Shown: positions 1 through 10,149 of the stretch, in pieces
How positions within the stretch are numbered: position 1 is the first letter of the stretch
Layout: each line of letters opens with the position of its first letter
From: Flagellimonas marinaquae
GTDB taxonomy: Bacteria; Bacteroidota; Bacteroidia; Flavobacteriales; Flavobacteriaceae
Length of the DNA: 64,000 nt
Direction: 5' to 3'
Assembly (NCBI RefSeq): GCF_003992675.1
Contig: NZ_RZMZ01000015.1
Location: forward strand, 558,001 to 622,000
Translations under genes and position numbers: made by a program
Notes under the pieces: generated by a model
What the model was told of the DNA's origin: nothing
Databases searched by the model: none
What the model saw: only the letters and a program-made list of their open reading frames with translations

Positions 1-1
1 A

Positions 2-241
2 GGTGTGCCTTATCCTATATTATTGGCGCAATATGGTACCTCCAACAAACAAAAGGCCAATGAAAAGCTTCCCATGTTGAACCATATTTTGTCGTATCCC
101 ACCACTATTTATATGGACAAAAATGGGCAGGTCAGAAAGATCCACACTGGTTTCAACGGACCTGCAACGGGTGAGAAGTTTGTTGAGTTTAAAGATGAAT
201 TCAATAAAACCATTCAGGAACTTACTTCGGATAAGGGTTAA
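2..241 (+). CDS. Thioredoxin-like (TlpA/AhpC-type) protein, C-terminal fragment
   Basis: Only the last 79 codons are present; the frame is open to the left edge, so the gene starts outside the window. The visible part reads like the end of a TlpA-family thioredoxin fold: a cis-proline strand (YPTTIYMDKNGQV) followed by a strand-turn with I-H-T-G-F-N-G-P-A-T-G and a terminal helix. The redox CxxC would lie upstream and cannot be checked. It converges on leuB with a 13-nt gap. Family assignment is by fold pattern; the substrate is unknown. Confidence 0.7.
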   Translation, partial: GVPYPILLAQYGTSNKQKANEKLPMLNHILSYPTTIYMDKNGQVRKIHTGFNGPATGEKFVEFKDEFNKTIQELTSDKG

Positions 242-254
242 AAGGCTGCCGAGA

Positions 255-1373
255 CTAAATAATGGTGGATTTTCCTAAATCGATGTTCTCATCGTTCATT
301 AAGGTATCATCTTCGATATCCACAATGTTATGTGCGATAAAATCCCCAACTTGATTGGTTCCGTACTGACTATTCTCATTCAGGTCGGGTGTAACGATTC
401 CCTTTTTAAGTGACTTGTCCACTGCCTTTTTTACGGCCCAAGCCTCCTCGGTAAGCCCCAGATGTTCCAAAAGCATCGCTGCGGATAGGATGGAAGCAAT
501 CGGATTGGCAATATCCTTGCCCTTAGCTTGCGGATAAGAACCGTGGATGGGTTCAAAAAGGGCGCTTTCCTCTCCAATCGAAGCCGAAGCCAACAATCCA
601 ATCGAGCCGCCTATCACACTTCCCTCATCGGAAATAATATCCCCGAACATATTCTCGGTCAAAATAACATCAAATTGTTTGGGGTTGAGAATGATTTGCA
701 TAGCGGCATTGTCTACAAACAAAAAGTCCAACGCCACTTCGGGATAACTTTCCCCAATTTTGGTGACCACTTTGCGCCAAAGTCTGGAAGATTCCAGCAC
801 ATTTGCCTTGTCCACAAGAGTCAATTTCTTTTTGCGCCCCTTGGCGGCCTTAAAGGCCAAATGGGCGATTCGGCTAATTTCCTCTTCTGTATATTCGCAA
901 AGGTCCGAGGCTTTGGTTCCTTCTGGATTCAATTTTTTCTCGCCAAAATAGATACCACCCGTTAGCTCGCGATAGATAACAAAATCGGTACCATCGATGA
1001 TGTTCTTTTTTAAAGGAGACTTGTCCAATAAGGTTGGATGGGAAATCACGGGACGTATATTCGCAAAAAGCCCCAATTCCTTCCTCAGTTGCAGCAAACC
1101 TTGTTCAGGCCGAAACTTGGCATCGGGATTATTGTCGTATTTAGGGTCTCCAATGGCACCAAAGAGCACCGCATCCGATTCCCTACATAACTGAAGGGTA
1201 GCATCAGGTAGGGGAACTCCTTTCTTATCAATGGCGATAGCACCCACTGGAGCTTCCTTAAAGATAAAATGCTGATTGAAGGTTTCCTCAACGGCATGCA
1301 AACATTTTACGGCCTGGGCCAAGACTTCGGGTCCTACACCGTCACCAGGAAGCAATACAATTTTAAATGTCAT
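255..1373 (-). CDS. leuB: 3-isopropylmalate dehydrogenase
   Basis: Oxidises and decarboxylates 3-isopropylmalate to 2-oxoisocaproate with NAD+, the third step of leucine synthesis, in the cytoplasm. The 372-residue protein is full length. Visible signatures are the N-terminal LPGDGVGPEV, the substrate-binding region RKELGLFANIRPV, ELTGGIYFG, the catalytic DKANVLESSRLWR helix, the metal-binding ENMFGDIISDEGS stretch and the nucleotide loop FEPIHGSYPQAKGKDIANP. It lies 14 nt downstream of leuA on the same strand, so the two are almost certainly co-transcribed. leuC and leuD are not in this window. Confidence 0.97.
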   Translation of the reverse strand: MTFKIVLLPGDGVGPEVLAQAVKCLHAVEETFNQHFIFKEAPVGAIAIDKKGVPLPDATLQLCRESDAVLFGAIGDPKYDNNPDAKFRPEQGLLQLRKELGLFANIRPVISHPTLLDKSPLKKNIIDGTDFVIYRELTGGIYFGEKKLNPEGTKASDLCEYTEEEISRIAHLAFKAAKGRKKKLTLVDKANVLESSRLWRKVVTKIGESYPEVALDFLFVDNAAMQIILNPKQFDVILTENMFGDIISDEGSVIGGSIGLLASASIGEESALFEPIHGSYPQAKGKDIANPIASILSAAMLLEHLGLTEEAWAVKKAVDKSLKKGIVTPDLNENSQYGTNQVGDFIAHNIVDIEDDTLMNDENIDLGKSTII

Positions 1374-1387
1374 AAAATATATGCTGT

Positions 1388-2560
1388 TTAGGCAAGGCTT
1401 TTCATCCCTATATTACTGGTCTCCACAATTTCGTGGATATCCTCGTCGACAATTTCTTTCTTGACGTCGGCGTATTTTAAAAAGTTTTCATACACCGTGT
1501 CCAATTGGAGTTTGGTGAGTTCATAACCCACTTTTTTGGCTCGGTAGGCCAAGGCGGCGCGACCACTTCTAGCGGTCAGCACAATGGAGGATTCACTTAC
1601 CCCAACATCTTTAGGGTCGATGATCTCATAGGTTTCCCTACGTTTGATTACACCGTCCTGGTGAATTCCCGAGCTGTGCGCAAAGGCATTGGAGCCTACA
1701 ATGGCTTTGTTGGGCTGTACGGGCATTCCCATTTTTTGGGAAACCATAGTACTGGTGTCCCAAAGCAATCTGCTGTTGATGTCGGTATCCAGGTTCAAGT
1801 GTGGATGTTGTCTCATTACCATCACTACTTCTTCGAGGGAAGTGTTTCCGGCGCGTTCACCGATACCGTTGATGGTACATTCAATTTGTCGGGCCCCGTT
1901 GATTACTCCAGCAATGGAGTTGGCGGTGGCCAAACCTAAATCGTTGTGACAATGGCAGGACAGGATAGCTTTATCGATACCCTTTACATTCTCCTTCAAA
2001 TATTTCATTTTGGCACCGTATTCTTCGGGCAGGCAATAACCAGTGGTATCGGGGATATTTAAAACAGTGGCACCGGCCTTAATGGCAGCTTCACAGATTC
2101 GGGCCAAGAACTCGTTATCGGTACGGCCTGCGTCTTCTGCATAAAATTCCACATCTTCCACAAAGGTTTTGGCGTAGGCCACAGCTTCAACCGCTCTTTC
2201 GATAATCTTGTCCTGTGTGGAGTTGAATTTATATTTGATGTGTGATTCGGAGGTTCCGATTCCGGTATGGATTCTGGGTCTTCTGGCATCTTTGATGGCC
2301 TCTGCAGCCACTTCGATGTCCTTTTTCACCGCGCGGGTAAGTCCACACACCCTTGCATTTTTGACCAACTTTGCAATTTCGTTCACCGATTTGAAATCAC
2401 CGGGACTGGAAATGGGAAAACCTGCTTCGATCACATCAACCCCTAGTTCGTCCAGTCGTTCGGCAATGATCAATTTTTGTTCGGTATCCAGTTTACAGCC
2501 AGGCACCTGTTCGCCATCCCTTAGTGTTGTGTCAAAAATTTCTACCTTATCTTTACCCAT
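1388..2560 (-). CDS. leuA: 2-isopropylmalate synthase, short form
   Basis: Condenses acetyl-CoA with 2-oxoisovalerate, the committed step of leucine synthesis. The TIM-barrel motifs are intact: [13 protein letters not shown] near residue 9, the metal ligands in CHCHNDLG near 202, and the glycine-rich GIGERAGN near 231. At 390 residues it lacks most of the roughly 120-residue C-terminal leucine-binding domain of the long (about 520-residue) enzymes, so leucine feedback through that domain is not expected. Short versions are normal in flavobacteria, so this is probably not a truncation. It starts 147 nt from a divergent gene and heads leuA-leuB. A homocitrate synthase-like role is less likely given leuB next door. 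Confidence 0.94.
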   Translation of the reverse strand: MGKDKVEIFDTTLRDGEQVPGCKLDTEQKLIIAERLDELGVDVIEAGFPISSPGDFKSVNEIAKLVKNARVCGLTRAVKKDIEVAAEAIKDARRPRIHTGIGTSESHIKYKFNSTQDKIIERAVEAVAYAKTFVEDVEFYAEDAGRTDNEFLARICEAAIKAGATVLNIPDTTGYCLPEEYGAKMKYLKENVKGIDKAILSCHCHNDLGLATANSIAGVINGARQIECTINGIGERAGNTSLEEVVMVMRQHPHLNLDTDINSRLLWDTSTMVSQKMGMPVQPNKAIVGSNAFAHSSGIHQDGVIKRRETYEIIDPKDVGVSESSIVLTARSGRAALAYRAKKVGYELTKLQLDTVYENFLKYADVKKEIVDEDIHEIVETSNIGMKSLA

Positions 2561-2707
2561 GTTATCAACCTGATTTTTTCTATGACTAACGAAAGTAGTA
2601 AAGCAAGGAAGAAGACGAAAAGCAGCTAGGTACGTGTTACAATGTTAAACGGCTTCTGCACTCAACTAAATAACTGAAAAACAATTGCTTAAACAATATT
2701 TTTTACG

Positions 2708-4252
2708 ATGACAAATGCCCATAAGGATGCTTTGTTTGTACTGGTAAAATCGCTTTCCAAGTCCGAAAAACGCCAATTTAAGCTGTATGTAGGCCGATTG
2801 GGTGTAAATACGGATGCCAAGTTTTTGGCCCTCTTCAATCTATTGGATAAAATGCGAAAATATGATGAGCGACAAATATTGGATAGTGGGATTGTGAAAA
2901 AATCACAGCTTTCCAACCTCAAGGCGCATTTGTACAAACAGATTTTGGTGAGTCTACGTTTGAATCCGGTCAACCAGAATGTGCGTATTCAGATTCGGGA
3001 ACAATTGGACTTTGCCACCATCTTGTATCAAAAGGGACTCTACAAGCAAAGCTTGAAAATTTTGGAGAAGGCCAAAAGCTTCGCCATAGAGAACGAGGAA
3101 AAGAACGTGGCTTACGAAATTGTGGAGTTGGAGAAAATCATCGAAACACAATACATTACACGTAGTATTCCAGATAGGGCGGACGAGTTAGCGAGGGAGG
3201 CCAAGCATTTGAGCGCACAAAACGTAATGACGAGCAAACTTTCCAATCTTTCCCTACAATTGTACGGAATGATGCTAAAAGTGGGTTACGTGCGCAGCGA
3301 TGAGGATTTGCAAAAAGTAAAAACCTATTTTGACGAGCATTTGCCTAAATACAATATTGAAGACTTAGGTTTTCGTGAAAAATTATGGTTATACAAAGCG
3401 CATTTATGGTATAGTCTTTTGATTCAGGACTTTTTGTCAGCCTATAAATATGCCAGTAAATGGGTAGATCTTTTCTACGAAAATGACCATATGATTCCTT
3501 TGAATCCGGTTTTCTTCTTGAAGGGTAACCACTACCTGTTGGAATCACTGTTTTTTGTGAAATATGCCTCCCAGTTTAGGGAAACCTTGGAACGACTGGA
3601 AGCACAGGTAAACGACGACAGGTTCCCTAAAAATGATAACATAAGCTCGTTGGCCTTTTTGTACATTAACACCAACAATTTGAACCTTCATTTTTTGGAA
3701 GGTACTTTTGACAAGGGGATTTATTTGGTGAACATCATTGAGTACGGCATCAAAAAACACCGGCAACAGATTGATGAGCACCACGTGATGCTCCTTTATT
3801 ACAAAATTGCCTGTTTGTATTTTGGCAATGGGGACAACAAAAATTGTATAGCCTATCTCAAAAAGATCATTTCCAACAAGAAGTTGAAAATGCGCGAAGA
3901 CCTCATGTGCTTTGCCAGGGTATTGAGCCTTGTAGCACATTATGAAGCGGGTATGGACTACCATTTGGAAGTACAGTTGAAGAGTACCTACAAGTTCCTG
4001 TTGAAAATGAACGACTTGCACGAGGTGCAGAAAGAAATGATCAAGTTTTTACGAAATCTTGGCGATATCTACCCCACCGATCTAAAGGGGGAGTTCCAGA
4101 AACTATACAACGAGCTTAAGAAATACGAAAACCATCCGTACGAAAAGCGGACATTCCTGTATTTGGATATTCTTTCATGGCTGGAAAGCCATTTGCAGAA
4201 CAAACCGGTTTCCGAAATCATCAGGGAAAAGGCTTTGGCGCTTACTCGCTAA
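2708..4252 (+). CDS. Conserved helical (TPR/solenoid-like) hypothetical protein
   Basis: I do not recognise a named family. The 514-residue protein has no signal peptide or membrane segment and looks almost entirely alpha-helical, with repeated helix pairs rich in Leu, Tyr and Lys, for example LYKQILVSLRLN near residue 80 and a TPR-like LYQKGLYKQSLKILEKA near 110. This suggests a cytoplasmic protein-interaction solenoid. It is divergent from leuA and its last codons overlap the convergent pseudouridine synthase by 11 nt. It is a well-formed gene with composition like its neighbours, so it is likely real and conserved, but its function is unknown. Confidence 0.75.
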   Translation: MTNAHKDALFVLVKSLSKSEKRQFKLYVGRLGVNTDAKFLALFNLLDKMRKYDERQILDSGIVKKSQLSNLKAHLYKQILVSLRLNPVNQNVRIQIREQLDFATILYQKGLYKQSLKILEKAKSFAIENEEKNVAYEIVELEKIIETQYITRSIPDRADELAREAKHLSAQNVMTSKLSNLSLQLYGMMLKVGYVRSDEDLQKVKTYFDEHLPKYNIEDLGFREKLWLYKAHLWYSLLIQDFLSAYKYASKWVDLFYENDHMIPLNPVFFLKGNHYLLESLFFVKYASQFRETLERLEAQVNDDRFPKNDNISSLAFLYINTNNLNLHFLEGTFDKGIYLVNIIEYGIKKHRQQIDEHHVMLLYYKIACLYFGNGDNKNCIAYLKKIISNKKLKMREDLMCFARVLSLVAHYEAGMDYHLEVQLKSTYKFLLKMNDLHEVQKEMIKFLRNLGDIYPTDLKGEFQKLYNELKKYENHPYEKRTFLYLDILSWLESHLQNKPVSEIIREKALALTR

Positions 4253-4952
4253 GACAGGCCTTCCAAACCGGGTCTTCTGGTGGAGGCGCCACAAACGCTA
4301 TGGGCTCTTTTTGTACTGGATGAAGGATGACCAAGCTCCGTGCATGCAGATGAATCCCACCATCCTTGTTACTGCGGTCCGCACCATATTTTAAATCTCC
4401 TTTGATAAAGCAGCCAATGGCGGCCAATTGCGCCCTTATTTGATGGTGCCTGCCCGTTTTCAGGTCGATTTCCAACAGATAGTAGCTATCCAGCTTTTTA
4501 ATTAGCTTGTAGTCCAAAACCGCTTTTTTGCTATTGGGAACCTCGTTGTTATGCGCATAGGATTTATTCTGTTTTGGATTGCGGACCAACCAATGTGTTA
4601 AGGTGTCGCTTTCTTTGGGAGGTGGGTTTTTGACCACGGCCCAATACATTTTTTTAGTATCCCCTTCGGCGAACATCTTGTTGAGCCTTGGTAGGGCTTT
4701 GGAAGTTTTGGCAAAGAGCACAATGCCCGATGTAGGTCGGTCCAAACGATGCACCACACCCAAATACACATTGCCAGGTTTGTTGTATTTATCCTTGAGA
4801 TACTGTTTTACCACCTCGCTCAAAGGATCATCACCTGTTTTGTCCCCCTGAACAATATCGCCCACTCGTTTATTGACCACAATCAAGTGGTTGTCTTCAA
4901 AGAGCACTTGAAGGTTAGAGGGGGTGGAATGTTGATTGTTGTTACTTGACAA
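4242..4952 (-). CDS. RluA-family pseudouridine synthase
   Basis: Isomerises a uridine in rRNA or tRNA to pseudouridine. The catalytic motif HRLDRPTSG (Asp nucleophile) is near residue 70, and the RluA-family C-terminal signature GRHHQIRAQLAAIG near 166. At 236 residues it has no S4 domain, unlike RluD and RluC, so the target RNA cannot be assigned. The frame has no upstream ATG: the start is TTG at 4952 or a GTG about 15 codons later. It follows panB by 14 nt, so it is probably co-transcribed, and its 3' end overlaps the convergent hypothetical gene. Confidence 0.92.
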   Translation of the reverse strand: MSSNNNQHSTPSNLQVLFEDNHLIVVNKRVGDIVQGDKTGDDPLSEVVKQYLKDKYNKPGNVYLGVVHRLDRPTSGIVLFAKTSKALPRLNKMFAEGDTKKMYWAVVKNPPPKESDTLTHWLVRNPKQNKSYAHNNEVPNSKKAVLDYKLIKKLDSYYLLEIDLKTGRHHQIRAQLAAIGCFIKGDLKYGADRSNKDGGIHLHARSLVILHPVQKEPIAFVAPPPEDPVWKACLSE

Positions 4953-4966
4953 TTGCTGATTGAAGT

Positions 4967-5785
4967 TTAGTATGATTCTTCCTCACTTGGGAAATCCTGA
5001 CTTTTCACATCCTGCACGTATTGAGAAACGGCTTGGGTCATTTCATCATATAGATTGAGATACCTCCTCAAAAATCTTGGGTGAAACTCATGTGTCATGC
5101 CCAGCATATCGTGGACCACCAGCACTTGTCCGTCCACATGGTTGCCCGCCCCGATACCAATGATAGGGATAGAAACACTTTCCGCGACCTCTTTGGCCAA
5201 TTTGGCCGGAATTTTTTCCAAAACAATGGCAAAACAGCCCAATTCTTCCAACAATTTGGCATCGGACTTTAGCTTTTCGGCCTCTTCCTCTTCTTTTGCG
5301 CGGACCGTGTAAGTCCCAAACTTATAAATAGACTGTGGGGTGAGTCCCAAGTGGCCCATTACAGGGATTCCCGCTTCCAAAATACGGCTGATGGACACTT
5401 TTATTTCCTCGCCTCCTTCCACTTTTACAGCATGTGCGCCACTTTCCTTCATAATTCGGATGGCGGAGCGCAAAGCTTCCTTGGAATCACCTTGATAGCT
5501 GCCAAAAGGAATATCGACCACAACGAGCGCTCTTTTCGCAGCCCTTACTACAGAGGTGGCATGATAGATCATTTGGTCGAGGGTGATGGGCAGGGTGGTT
5601 TCATGGCCGGCCATGACATTACTGGCGGAATCACCCACCAAAATGGCGTCCACGAGGGCACCATCCACAATTTTCGCCATGGAATAATCGTAGGAGGTAA
5701 GCATGCTGATTTTTTCCCCACGCTTTTTCATATCCACCAACGATTTTACCGTTACCCTTTTATATTCTTTTTTAGCTGTAGACAT
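4967..5785 (-). CDS. panB: 3-methyl-2-oxobutanoate hydroxymethyltransferase
   Basis: Transfers a hydroxymethyl group from methylene-tetrahydrofolate to 2-oxoisovalerate to give ketopantoate, the first step of pantothenate synthesis. The 272-residue length is typical. Signatures are [12 protein letters not shown], the metal-binding [15 protein letters not shown] loop, the lysine in [23 protein letters not shown] and [21 protein letters not shown]. It shares its substrate, 2-oxoisovalerate, with LeuA nearby. panC and panD are not in the window. It heads a two-gene unit with the pseudouridine synthase. Confidence 0.97.
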   Translation of the reverse strand: MSTAKKEYKRVTVKSLVDMKKRGEKISMLTSYDYSMAKIVDGALVDAILVGDSASNVMAGHETTLPITLDQMIYHATSVVRAAKRALVVVDIPFGSYQGDSKEALRSAIRIMKESGAHAVKVEGGEEIKVSISRILEAGIPVMGHLGLTPQSIYKFGTYTVRAKEEEEAEKLKSDAKLLEELGCFAIVLEKIPAKLAKEVAESVSIPIIGIGAGNHVDGQVLVVHDMLGMTHEFHPRFLRRYLNLYDEMTQAVSQYVQDVKSQDFPSEEESY

Positions 5786-5855
5786 TGTAATTCTGTTTGA
5801 TGGCTAAAAGTAAGCAGATTTGTTTAATTTAGACATCAATCAAAAAACTAATCAA

Positions 5856-6335
5856 ATGAGAAAACTGTTCAGTTCCGTAGTATTGATGGCCATCTTTGCC
5901 TTTGGGTATGCCCAGGGACCAAAGCCGTCCAGCGAAGAAGATAAAAATCAGGTAAAACAAGTCATCGAGACTTTTTTTGATGGCTTCCACAAGCAAGATT
6001 CCACCATCATTAAAAGTACCGTGGCCGATGGGATTGTATTGCAGACCACGGGAAGAAACGCCGAGGGTAAGACCCAATTTAGAACCGAGGAATTTTCTAA
6101 ATTTCTGAAATCGATTGTCGGCATTCCTGAAACGACCCAATTTGAGGAAAAACTGACGTCCTTCTCCATTCAGGTGGATAGGACCATGGCCAATGCTTGG
6201 GTAGGTTATGAGTTCTGGTTGAACGGTGAGTTTAGCCATTGTGGCATCAATTCCTTCCAACTGATCAATTTTGATGGTGAATGGAAAATCATCTACCTGA
6301 TCGATACCCGGGGCAAGGAAGGGTGTATGGATTAA
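5856..6335 (+). CDS. Secreted NTF2-like (SnoaL/DUF4440-type) protein
   Basis: A 159-residue protein with an N-terminal signal peptide (MRKLFSSVVLMAIFAFGYAQ). The mature part has the cone-shaped NTF2-like pattern: a first helix VKQVIETFFDGFHKQD, mid-strand SFSIQVDRTMANAWVGYEFWLNG and a final strand pair LINFDGEWKIIYLIDTR. Such proteins are small-molecule-binding or of unknown function. I chose the ATG at 5856 because an upstream in-frame ATG would put 12 polar residues before the signal peptide. The gene converges on serine dehydratase and overlaps it by 4 nt. Confidence 0.82.
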   Translation: MRKLFSSVVLMAIFAFGYAQGPKPSSEEDKNQVKQVIETFFDGFHKQDSTIIKSTVADGIVLQTTGRNAEGKTQFRTEEFSKFLKSIVGIPETTQFEEKLTSFSIQVDRTMANAWVGYEFWLNGEFSHCGINSFQLINFDGEWKIIYLIDTRGKEGCMD

Positions 6336-7756
6336 CAATCACTGAGGAATACGCCCACAGCCAATCCTCCTTCGGAGGTTTCCTTGTATTTGGAGCTCAT
6401 ATCCTTTGCTGTTTCCCACATGGTATTCACGACCTTGTCCAGAGGTACCTTGCACTCTTTTGGGTCGGTGTCCAACGCCAATTCTGCAGCATTGATGGCC
6501 TTTATGGCTCCCATGGCATTACGTTCTATGCAAGGGACCTGCACCAAGCCTCCGATGGGATCGCAGGTGAGTCCTAGATGATGTTCCATGGCAATTTCGG
6601 CGGCGATAAGCACTTGTTCGGGAGAACCGCCCATCAACTCCGTTAAACCGGCAGCGGCCATGGCAGAGGAAACTCCAATTTCTGCTTGGCAACCACCCAT
6701 GGCAGCAGAAATGGTGGCGCCTTTTTTAAAGATGCTTCCAACCTCGCTGGCCACTAATAAAAACTGCTTTACATCGTCAAAATTGGCATCGTGGTTTTCG
6801 ATGACCATGTAATACATCAACACGGCAGGGATAACCCCGGCACTTCCGTTGGTGGGTGCGGTGACCACTCTGCCCAAAGAGGCATTCACTTCGTTAACGC
6901 TGAGCGCAAAGCAACTTACCCATTTGATGATCTGGCGAAATTTCACCTCGGTATCCCGAATACTTTCCAGCCATTCCTGTGGATTGGAGTAGGGGACTTC
7001 CCCTTTGAGTTTTTGATGAATCTCAAAGGCACGCCGTTTTACATTTAAGCCTCCGGGAAGTTTCCCTTCGGTATGGCAACCAGTGTACATGGACTCCAGC
7101 ATGGTATTCCAAATTTTGGCAATGCCTTCGTTTATTTCTTCCTCCGTTCGTAGGGATAGTTCGTTTTCCATCACAATCTGGGAGATGGATTTGTTGTGGG
7201 CATTGCAGTGTTGGAGCAGTTCGTCGCCTGTGCGGACAGGGTGCGGGAAGGTTTTAAAGGTTTCCTTGTTTTCCTTGGCATGGATTCGTTCCTCCTTTAC
7301 CACAAAACCGCCACCAATGGAGTAATAGGTTTCGCTGATGGTTTGGCCATCATTAAGTTTTGCTTCAAACCGCATACCATTGGCGTGGAAGGGCAAAAAT
7401 TCCCGAATAAATACGATATCTTCTTGAAAACTGAAGGGAATCCATTTCTTTCCACCAAAATTCAGTTTTTTCTCTGCCTTGATATTGTCAATACTACCTG
7501 AAATACTGTCAATGTCCACTGTTACGGGATCTGTGCCCAAAAGCCCCATGACCACGGCAATGTCCGTAGCATGTCCTTTTCCAGTAAGGCAAAGGGAACC
7601 ATATAAATAGGCTTTAATGGACTGCACATGTTCAAAGAAGCCATCTTCTTCAAGTTCCGCAATCCATCGTTCGGCAGCACGCCAAGGCCCTAAGGTGTGG
7701 GAGCTGGACGGTCCCACGCCGACTTTTAGCATATCAAACACACTGATGCACTCCAT
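6332..7756 (-). CDS. sdaA: L-serine ammonia-lyase, iron-sulfur type
   Basis: Deaminates L-serine to pyruvate using a [4Fe-4S] cluster. This is the single-chain form: an N-terminal beta domain (start [20 protein letters not shown]) and a C-terminal catalytic alpha domain. Cluster cysteines are visible in GGCQAEIG, in the [16 protein letters not shown] segment, and probably a further one upstream. At 474 residues it is close to the usual length (about 455-475). It stands alone; the 231-nt space to dnaK is divergent and holds the dnaK control region. Confidence 0.95.
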   Translation of the reverse strand: MECISVFDMLKVGVGPSSSHTLGPWRAAERWIAELEEDGFFEHVQSIKAYLYGSLCLTGKGHATDIAVVMGLLGTDPVTVDIDSISGSIDNIKAEKKLNFGGKKWIPFSFQEDIVFIREFLPFHANGMRFEAKLNDGQTISETYYSIGGGFVVKEERIHAKENKETFKTFPHPVRTGDELLQHCNAHNKSISQIVMENELSLRTEEEINEGIAKIWNTMLESMYTGCHTEGKLPGGLNVKRRAFEIHQKLKGEVPYSNPQEWLESIRDTEVKFRQIIKWVSCFALSVNEVNASLGRVVTAPTNGSAGVIPAVLMYYMVIENHDANFDDVKQFLLVASEVGSIFKKGATISAAMGGCQAEIGVSSAMAAAGLTELMGGSPEQVLIAAEIAMEHHLGLTCDPIGGLVQVPCIERNAMGAIKAINAAELALDTDPKECKVPLDKVVNTMWETAKDMSSKYKETSEGGLAVGVFLSDC

Positions 7757-7891
7757 AGACTGAATTTACTAGTTCAAATATAGGAAGCTAAACGGGATAA
7801 AATTGCGAATATTTAAATATCTGCAGTACTATTCGACCTAAAATTGCAGCACTCTCAATTTAGGCCTTCATTTGTGGGGTTTTAGCAATTG

Positions 7892-7908
7892 TATGACAGC
7901 TTGTCATA
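7892..7908. promoter_or_regulatory. 17-bp perfect inverted repeat upstream of dnaK
   Basis: TATGACA-GCT-TGTCATA has 7-bp arms with no mismatch and a 3-bp spacer. It lies 11 nt upstream of the -24/-12-like element and 79 nt before the dnaK start. Its position suggests an operator or activator site for heat-shock control. It does not match the CIRCE element (TTAGCACTC-N9-GAGTGCTAA). Function is inferred from position only. Confidence 0.6.
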
Positions 7909-7918
7909 TTCTGTGGCA

Positions 7919-7934
7919 TGGCATAATCATTGAC
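7919..7934 (+). promoter_or_regulatory. Candidate sigma-54-like -24/-12 promoter of dnaK
   Basis: TGGCATAATCATTGAC places GG and the downstream G exactly 10 nt apart, as in the sigma-54 consensus TGGCAC-N5-TTGC, but has GA instead of GC at -12. An initiation point near 7945 would leave a leader of about 40 nt before the dnaK ATG, with AAAAAGGAA in that leader. The match is good but not perfect. Confidence 0.45.
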
Positions 7935-7987
7935 ATTTAAAGAACGAAACAAAAAGGAATTTTAAACAGATATAACTTTTAGATACG

Positions 7988-9907
7988 ATGAGCAAGATTA
8001 TAGGTATAGACTTAGGTACGACCAACTCCTGCGTCTCTGTAATGGAAGGTAACGAACCCGTGGTAATTCCAAATGCCGAGGGAAAACGAACTACTCCATC
8101 CATGATCGCCTTTGTGGAAGGCGGGGAGATCAAGGTCGGTGACCCTGCAAAAAGACAAGCGGTGACCAACCCGCACAAAACGATTTATTCCATCAAGCGA
8201 TTTATGGGTAATAAATACTCAGAATCGAGCAAGGAAGCCAAACGGGTACCTTACAAAGTAACCAAAGGTGACAACGATACTCCTAGAGTGGATATCGATG
8301 GTCGTTTGTACACTCCACAAGAATTGTCTGCCATGATTCTTCAGAAAATGAAGAAGACTGCGGAGGATTATTTAGGGCAAGATGTAACCAGAGCGGTAAT
8401 CACCGTTCCGGCCTACTTTAATGATTCACAAAGACAGGCTACCAAGGAAGCCGGTGAGATCGCAGGTCTTACCGTGGAGCGTATTATCAACGAGCCCACA
8501 GCTGCATCTTTGGCATACGGACTTGATAAGAAAGACACTGATCAAAAAATAGTGGTGTTTGACTTTGGTGGAGGTACGCACGACGTTTCCATTTTGGAAC
8601 TGGGTGACGGGGTGTTTGAAGTATTGGCCACTGATGGTGATACCCACTTGGGCGGTGACGATGTGGACCAAAAGATTATCGATTGGTTGGCCGAAGAGTT
8701 TAAGAAAGATGAGGATATGGACCTTCGTGAAGACCCCATGGCACTACAGCGCTTGAGGGAAGCCGCGGAGAAAGCCAAAATCGAGTTGTCTTCTTCTGCA
8801 CAGACAGAAATCAACTTGCCTTACGTTACTGCAACGTCCTCGGGACCCAAGCACTTGGTACGAACATTGTCCAGAGCCAAATTTGAGCAGCTGATTGCCG
8901 ATTTGGTCAAAAGAACAATCGAACCTTGCGAGAAGGCATTAAAGTCCGCCGGACTTTCAAAAAGCGATATTGACGAAATCATCTTGGTAGGTGGTTCCAC
9001 TCGTATCCCTGCGGTACAAGAAGCCGTTGAAAAGTTCTTTGGCAAAAAACCATCCAAAGGGGTAAACCCAGATGAGGTTGTGGCCATTGGTGCCGCTATC
9101 CAGGGTGGTGTATTGACAGGGGACGTTAAAGATGTACTCTTGTTGGATGTTACCCCACTTTCTTTGGGTATTGAAACCATGGGCGGTGTGTTCACCAAAT
9201 TGATTGAAGCGAACACGACCATTCCGACCAAGAAATCACAGGTATTCTCTACGGCGGCGGATAACCAACCTTCGGTTGAAATCCACGTATTGCAAGGGGA
9301 GCGTCCGATGGCGGCAGATAACAAGACCATTGGTAGGTTCCACTTGGATGGAATTCCACCAGCGCCAAGAGGTACACCTCAAATTGAAGTGACCTTCGAT
9401 ATTGATGCCAACGGTATTATCAAGGTTTCTGCAACCGACAAGGCCACCGGTAAGTCACAAGACATCCGAATCGAGGCTTCTTCAGGATTGACCGAGGAGG
9501 AAATCAAAAAGATGAAAGCAGAAGCGGAAGCCAATGCCGAAGCCGATAAGAAAGCCAAGGAGACTGCTGATAAATTGAACGAGGCCGACGCCATGATTTT
9601 CCAAACCGAAAAGCAATTGAGCGAGTTTGGCGATAAATTGTCCGATGACAAGAAAAAGCCAATCGAAGAAGCTTTGGAAGAATTGAAAAAGGCTTACGAA
9701 GGCAAAGACCTAGCGGTGATTACGCCAGCTTTGGAGAAAATCAACGAAGCATGGAAAGTAGCTTCCGAAGAAATGTACAAAGCACAGGCTGAAGCCCAAG
9801 GCGGTGGAGCAGGAGCTTCATCTGCTGGCGCCGATGATACGGCCGGTAGTGGCGGAGCATCGGAAGGAGACAACGTTGAGGACGTAGACTTCGAAGAAGT
9901 CAAGTAG
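7988..9907 (+). CDS. dnaK: Molecular chaperone DnaK (Hsp70)
   Basis: ATP-dependent cytoplasmic chaperone working with DnaJ and GrpE, which are not in this window. The 639-residue protein has the start [15 protein letters not shown], the phosphate loop [14 protein letters not shown], the adenosine motif [13 protein letters not shown] and the linker [15 protein letters not shown], followed by the substrate-binding domain, a helical lid and a Gly/Ala-rich tail ending [10 protein letters not shown]. In the phosphate loop the common GGGTFDVS reads GGGTHDVS. It stands alone with its own promoter region and terminator. Its 3' end is duplicated immediately downstream. Confidence 0.98.
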   Translation: MSKIIGIDLGTTNSCVSVMEGNEPVVIPNAEGKRTTPSMIAFVEGGEIKVGDPAKRQAVTNPHKTIYSIKRFMGNKYSESSKEAKRVPYKVTKGDNDTPRVDIDGRLYTPQELSAMILQKMKKTAEDYLGQDVTRAVITVPAYFNDSQRQATKEAGEIAGLTVERIINEPTAASLAYGLDKKDTDQKIVVFDFGGGTHDVSILELGDGVFEVLATDGDTHLGGDDVDQKIIDWLAEEFKKDEDMDLREDPMALQRLREAAEKAKIELSSSAQTEINLPYVTATSSGPKHLVRTLSRAKFEQLIADLVKRTIEPCEKALKSAGLSKSDIDEIILVGGSTRIPAVQEAVEKFFGKKPSKGVNPDEVVAIGAAIQGGVLTGDVKDVLLLDVTPLSLGIETMGGVFTKLIEANTTIPTKKSQVFSTAADNQPSVEIHVLQGERPMAADNKTIGRFHLDGIPPAPRGTPQIEVTFDIDANGIIKVSATDKATGKSQDIRIEASSGLTEEEIKKMKAEAEANAEADKKAKETADKLNEADAMIFQTEKQLSEFGDKLSDDKKKPIEEALEELKKAYEGKDLAVITPALEKINEAWKVASEEMYKAQAEAQGGGAGASSAGADDTAGSGGASEGDNVEDVDFEEVK

Positions 9908-9954
9908 CCCGTCCTGAGCAAAGTCGAAGGATAGACTTCGAAGAAGTGAAGTAA
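9885..9954. repeat. Direct repeat of the dnaK 3' end flanking a REP-like insert
   Basis: A 23-nt segment covering the last codons and stop of dnaK (9885-9907) recurs at 9932-9954 with 21 of 23 positions identical, including a second stop codon. The 24 nt between them contain CCTGAGCAAAGTCGAAGG, which resembles a common flavobacterial interspersed repeat. The layout is that of an insertion that duplicated its target; the encoded DnaK C-terminus is the same from either copy. Confidence 0.75.
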
Positions 9955-9975
9955 TTCAATTGTGGTATAAATAGA

Positions 9976-10008
9976 AAAACCCTGACGATTTCGTCAGGGT
10001 TTTTTTTG
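9976..10008 (+). terminator. Rho-independent terminator of dnaK
   Basis: Stem ACCCTGACG / CGTCAGGGT with a 4-nt loop is followed by eight T. It lies about 70 nt after the dnaK stop and before the next gene on the same strand. Confidence 0.9.
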
Positions 10009-10149
10009 TTGGGTATTTCCAGACCTAATCCAAGTAGGGTATTACTGACACGATTTTTTTGTATTTTTAGAATGGTGGATATGGAACAGATGGGACCTTT
10101 ACGCTATCTGAGGTGGGTTCCACCAATCAAAAAATCACTTTTCTCTGCT

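Noticed and set aside
10006..10149. Upstream extension of the TonB-plug protein
   Set aside because: Forty-eight extra residues would hide the signal peptide and the frame starts inside the dnaK terminator region.
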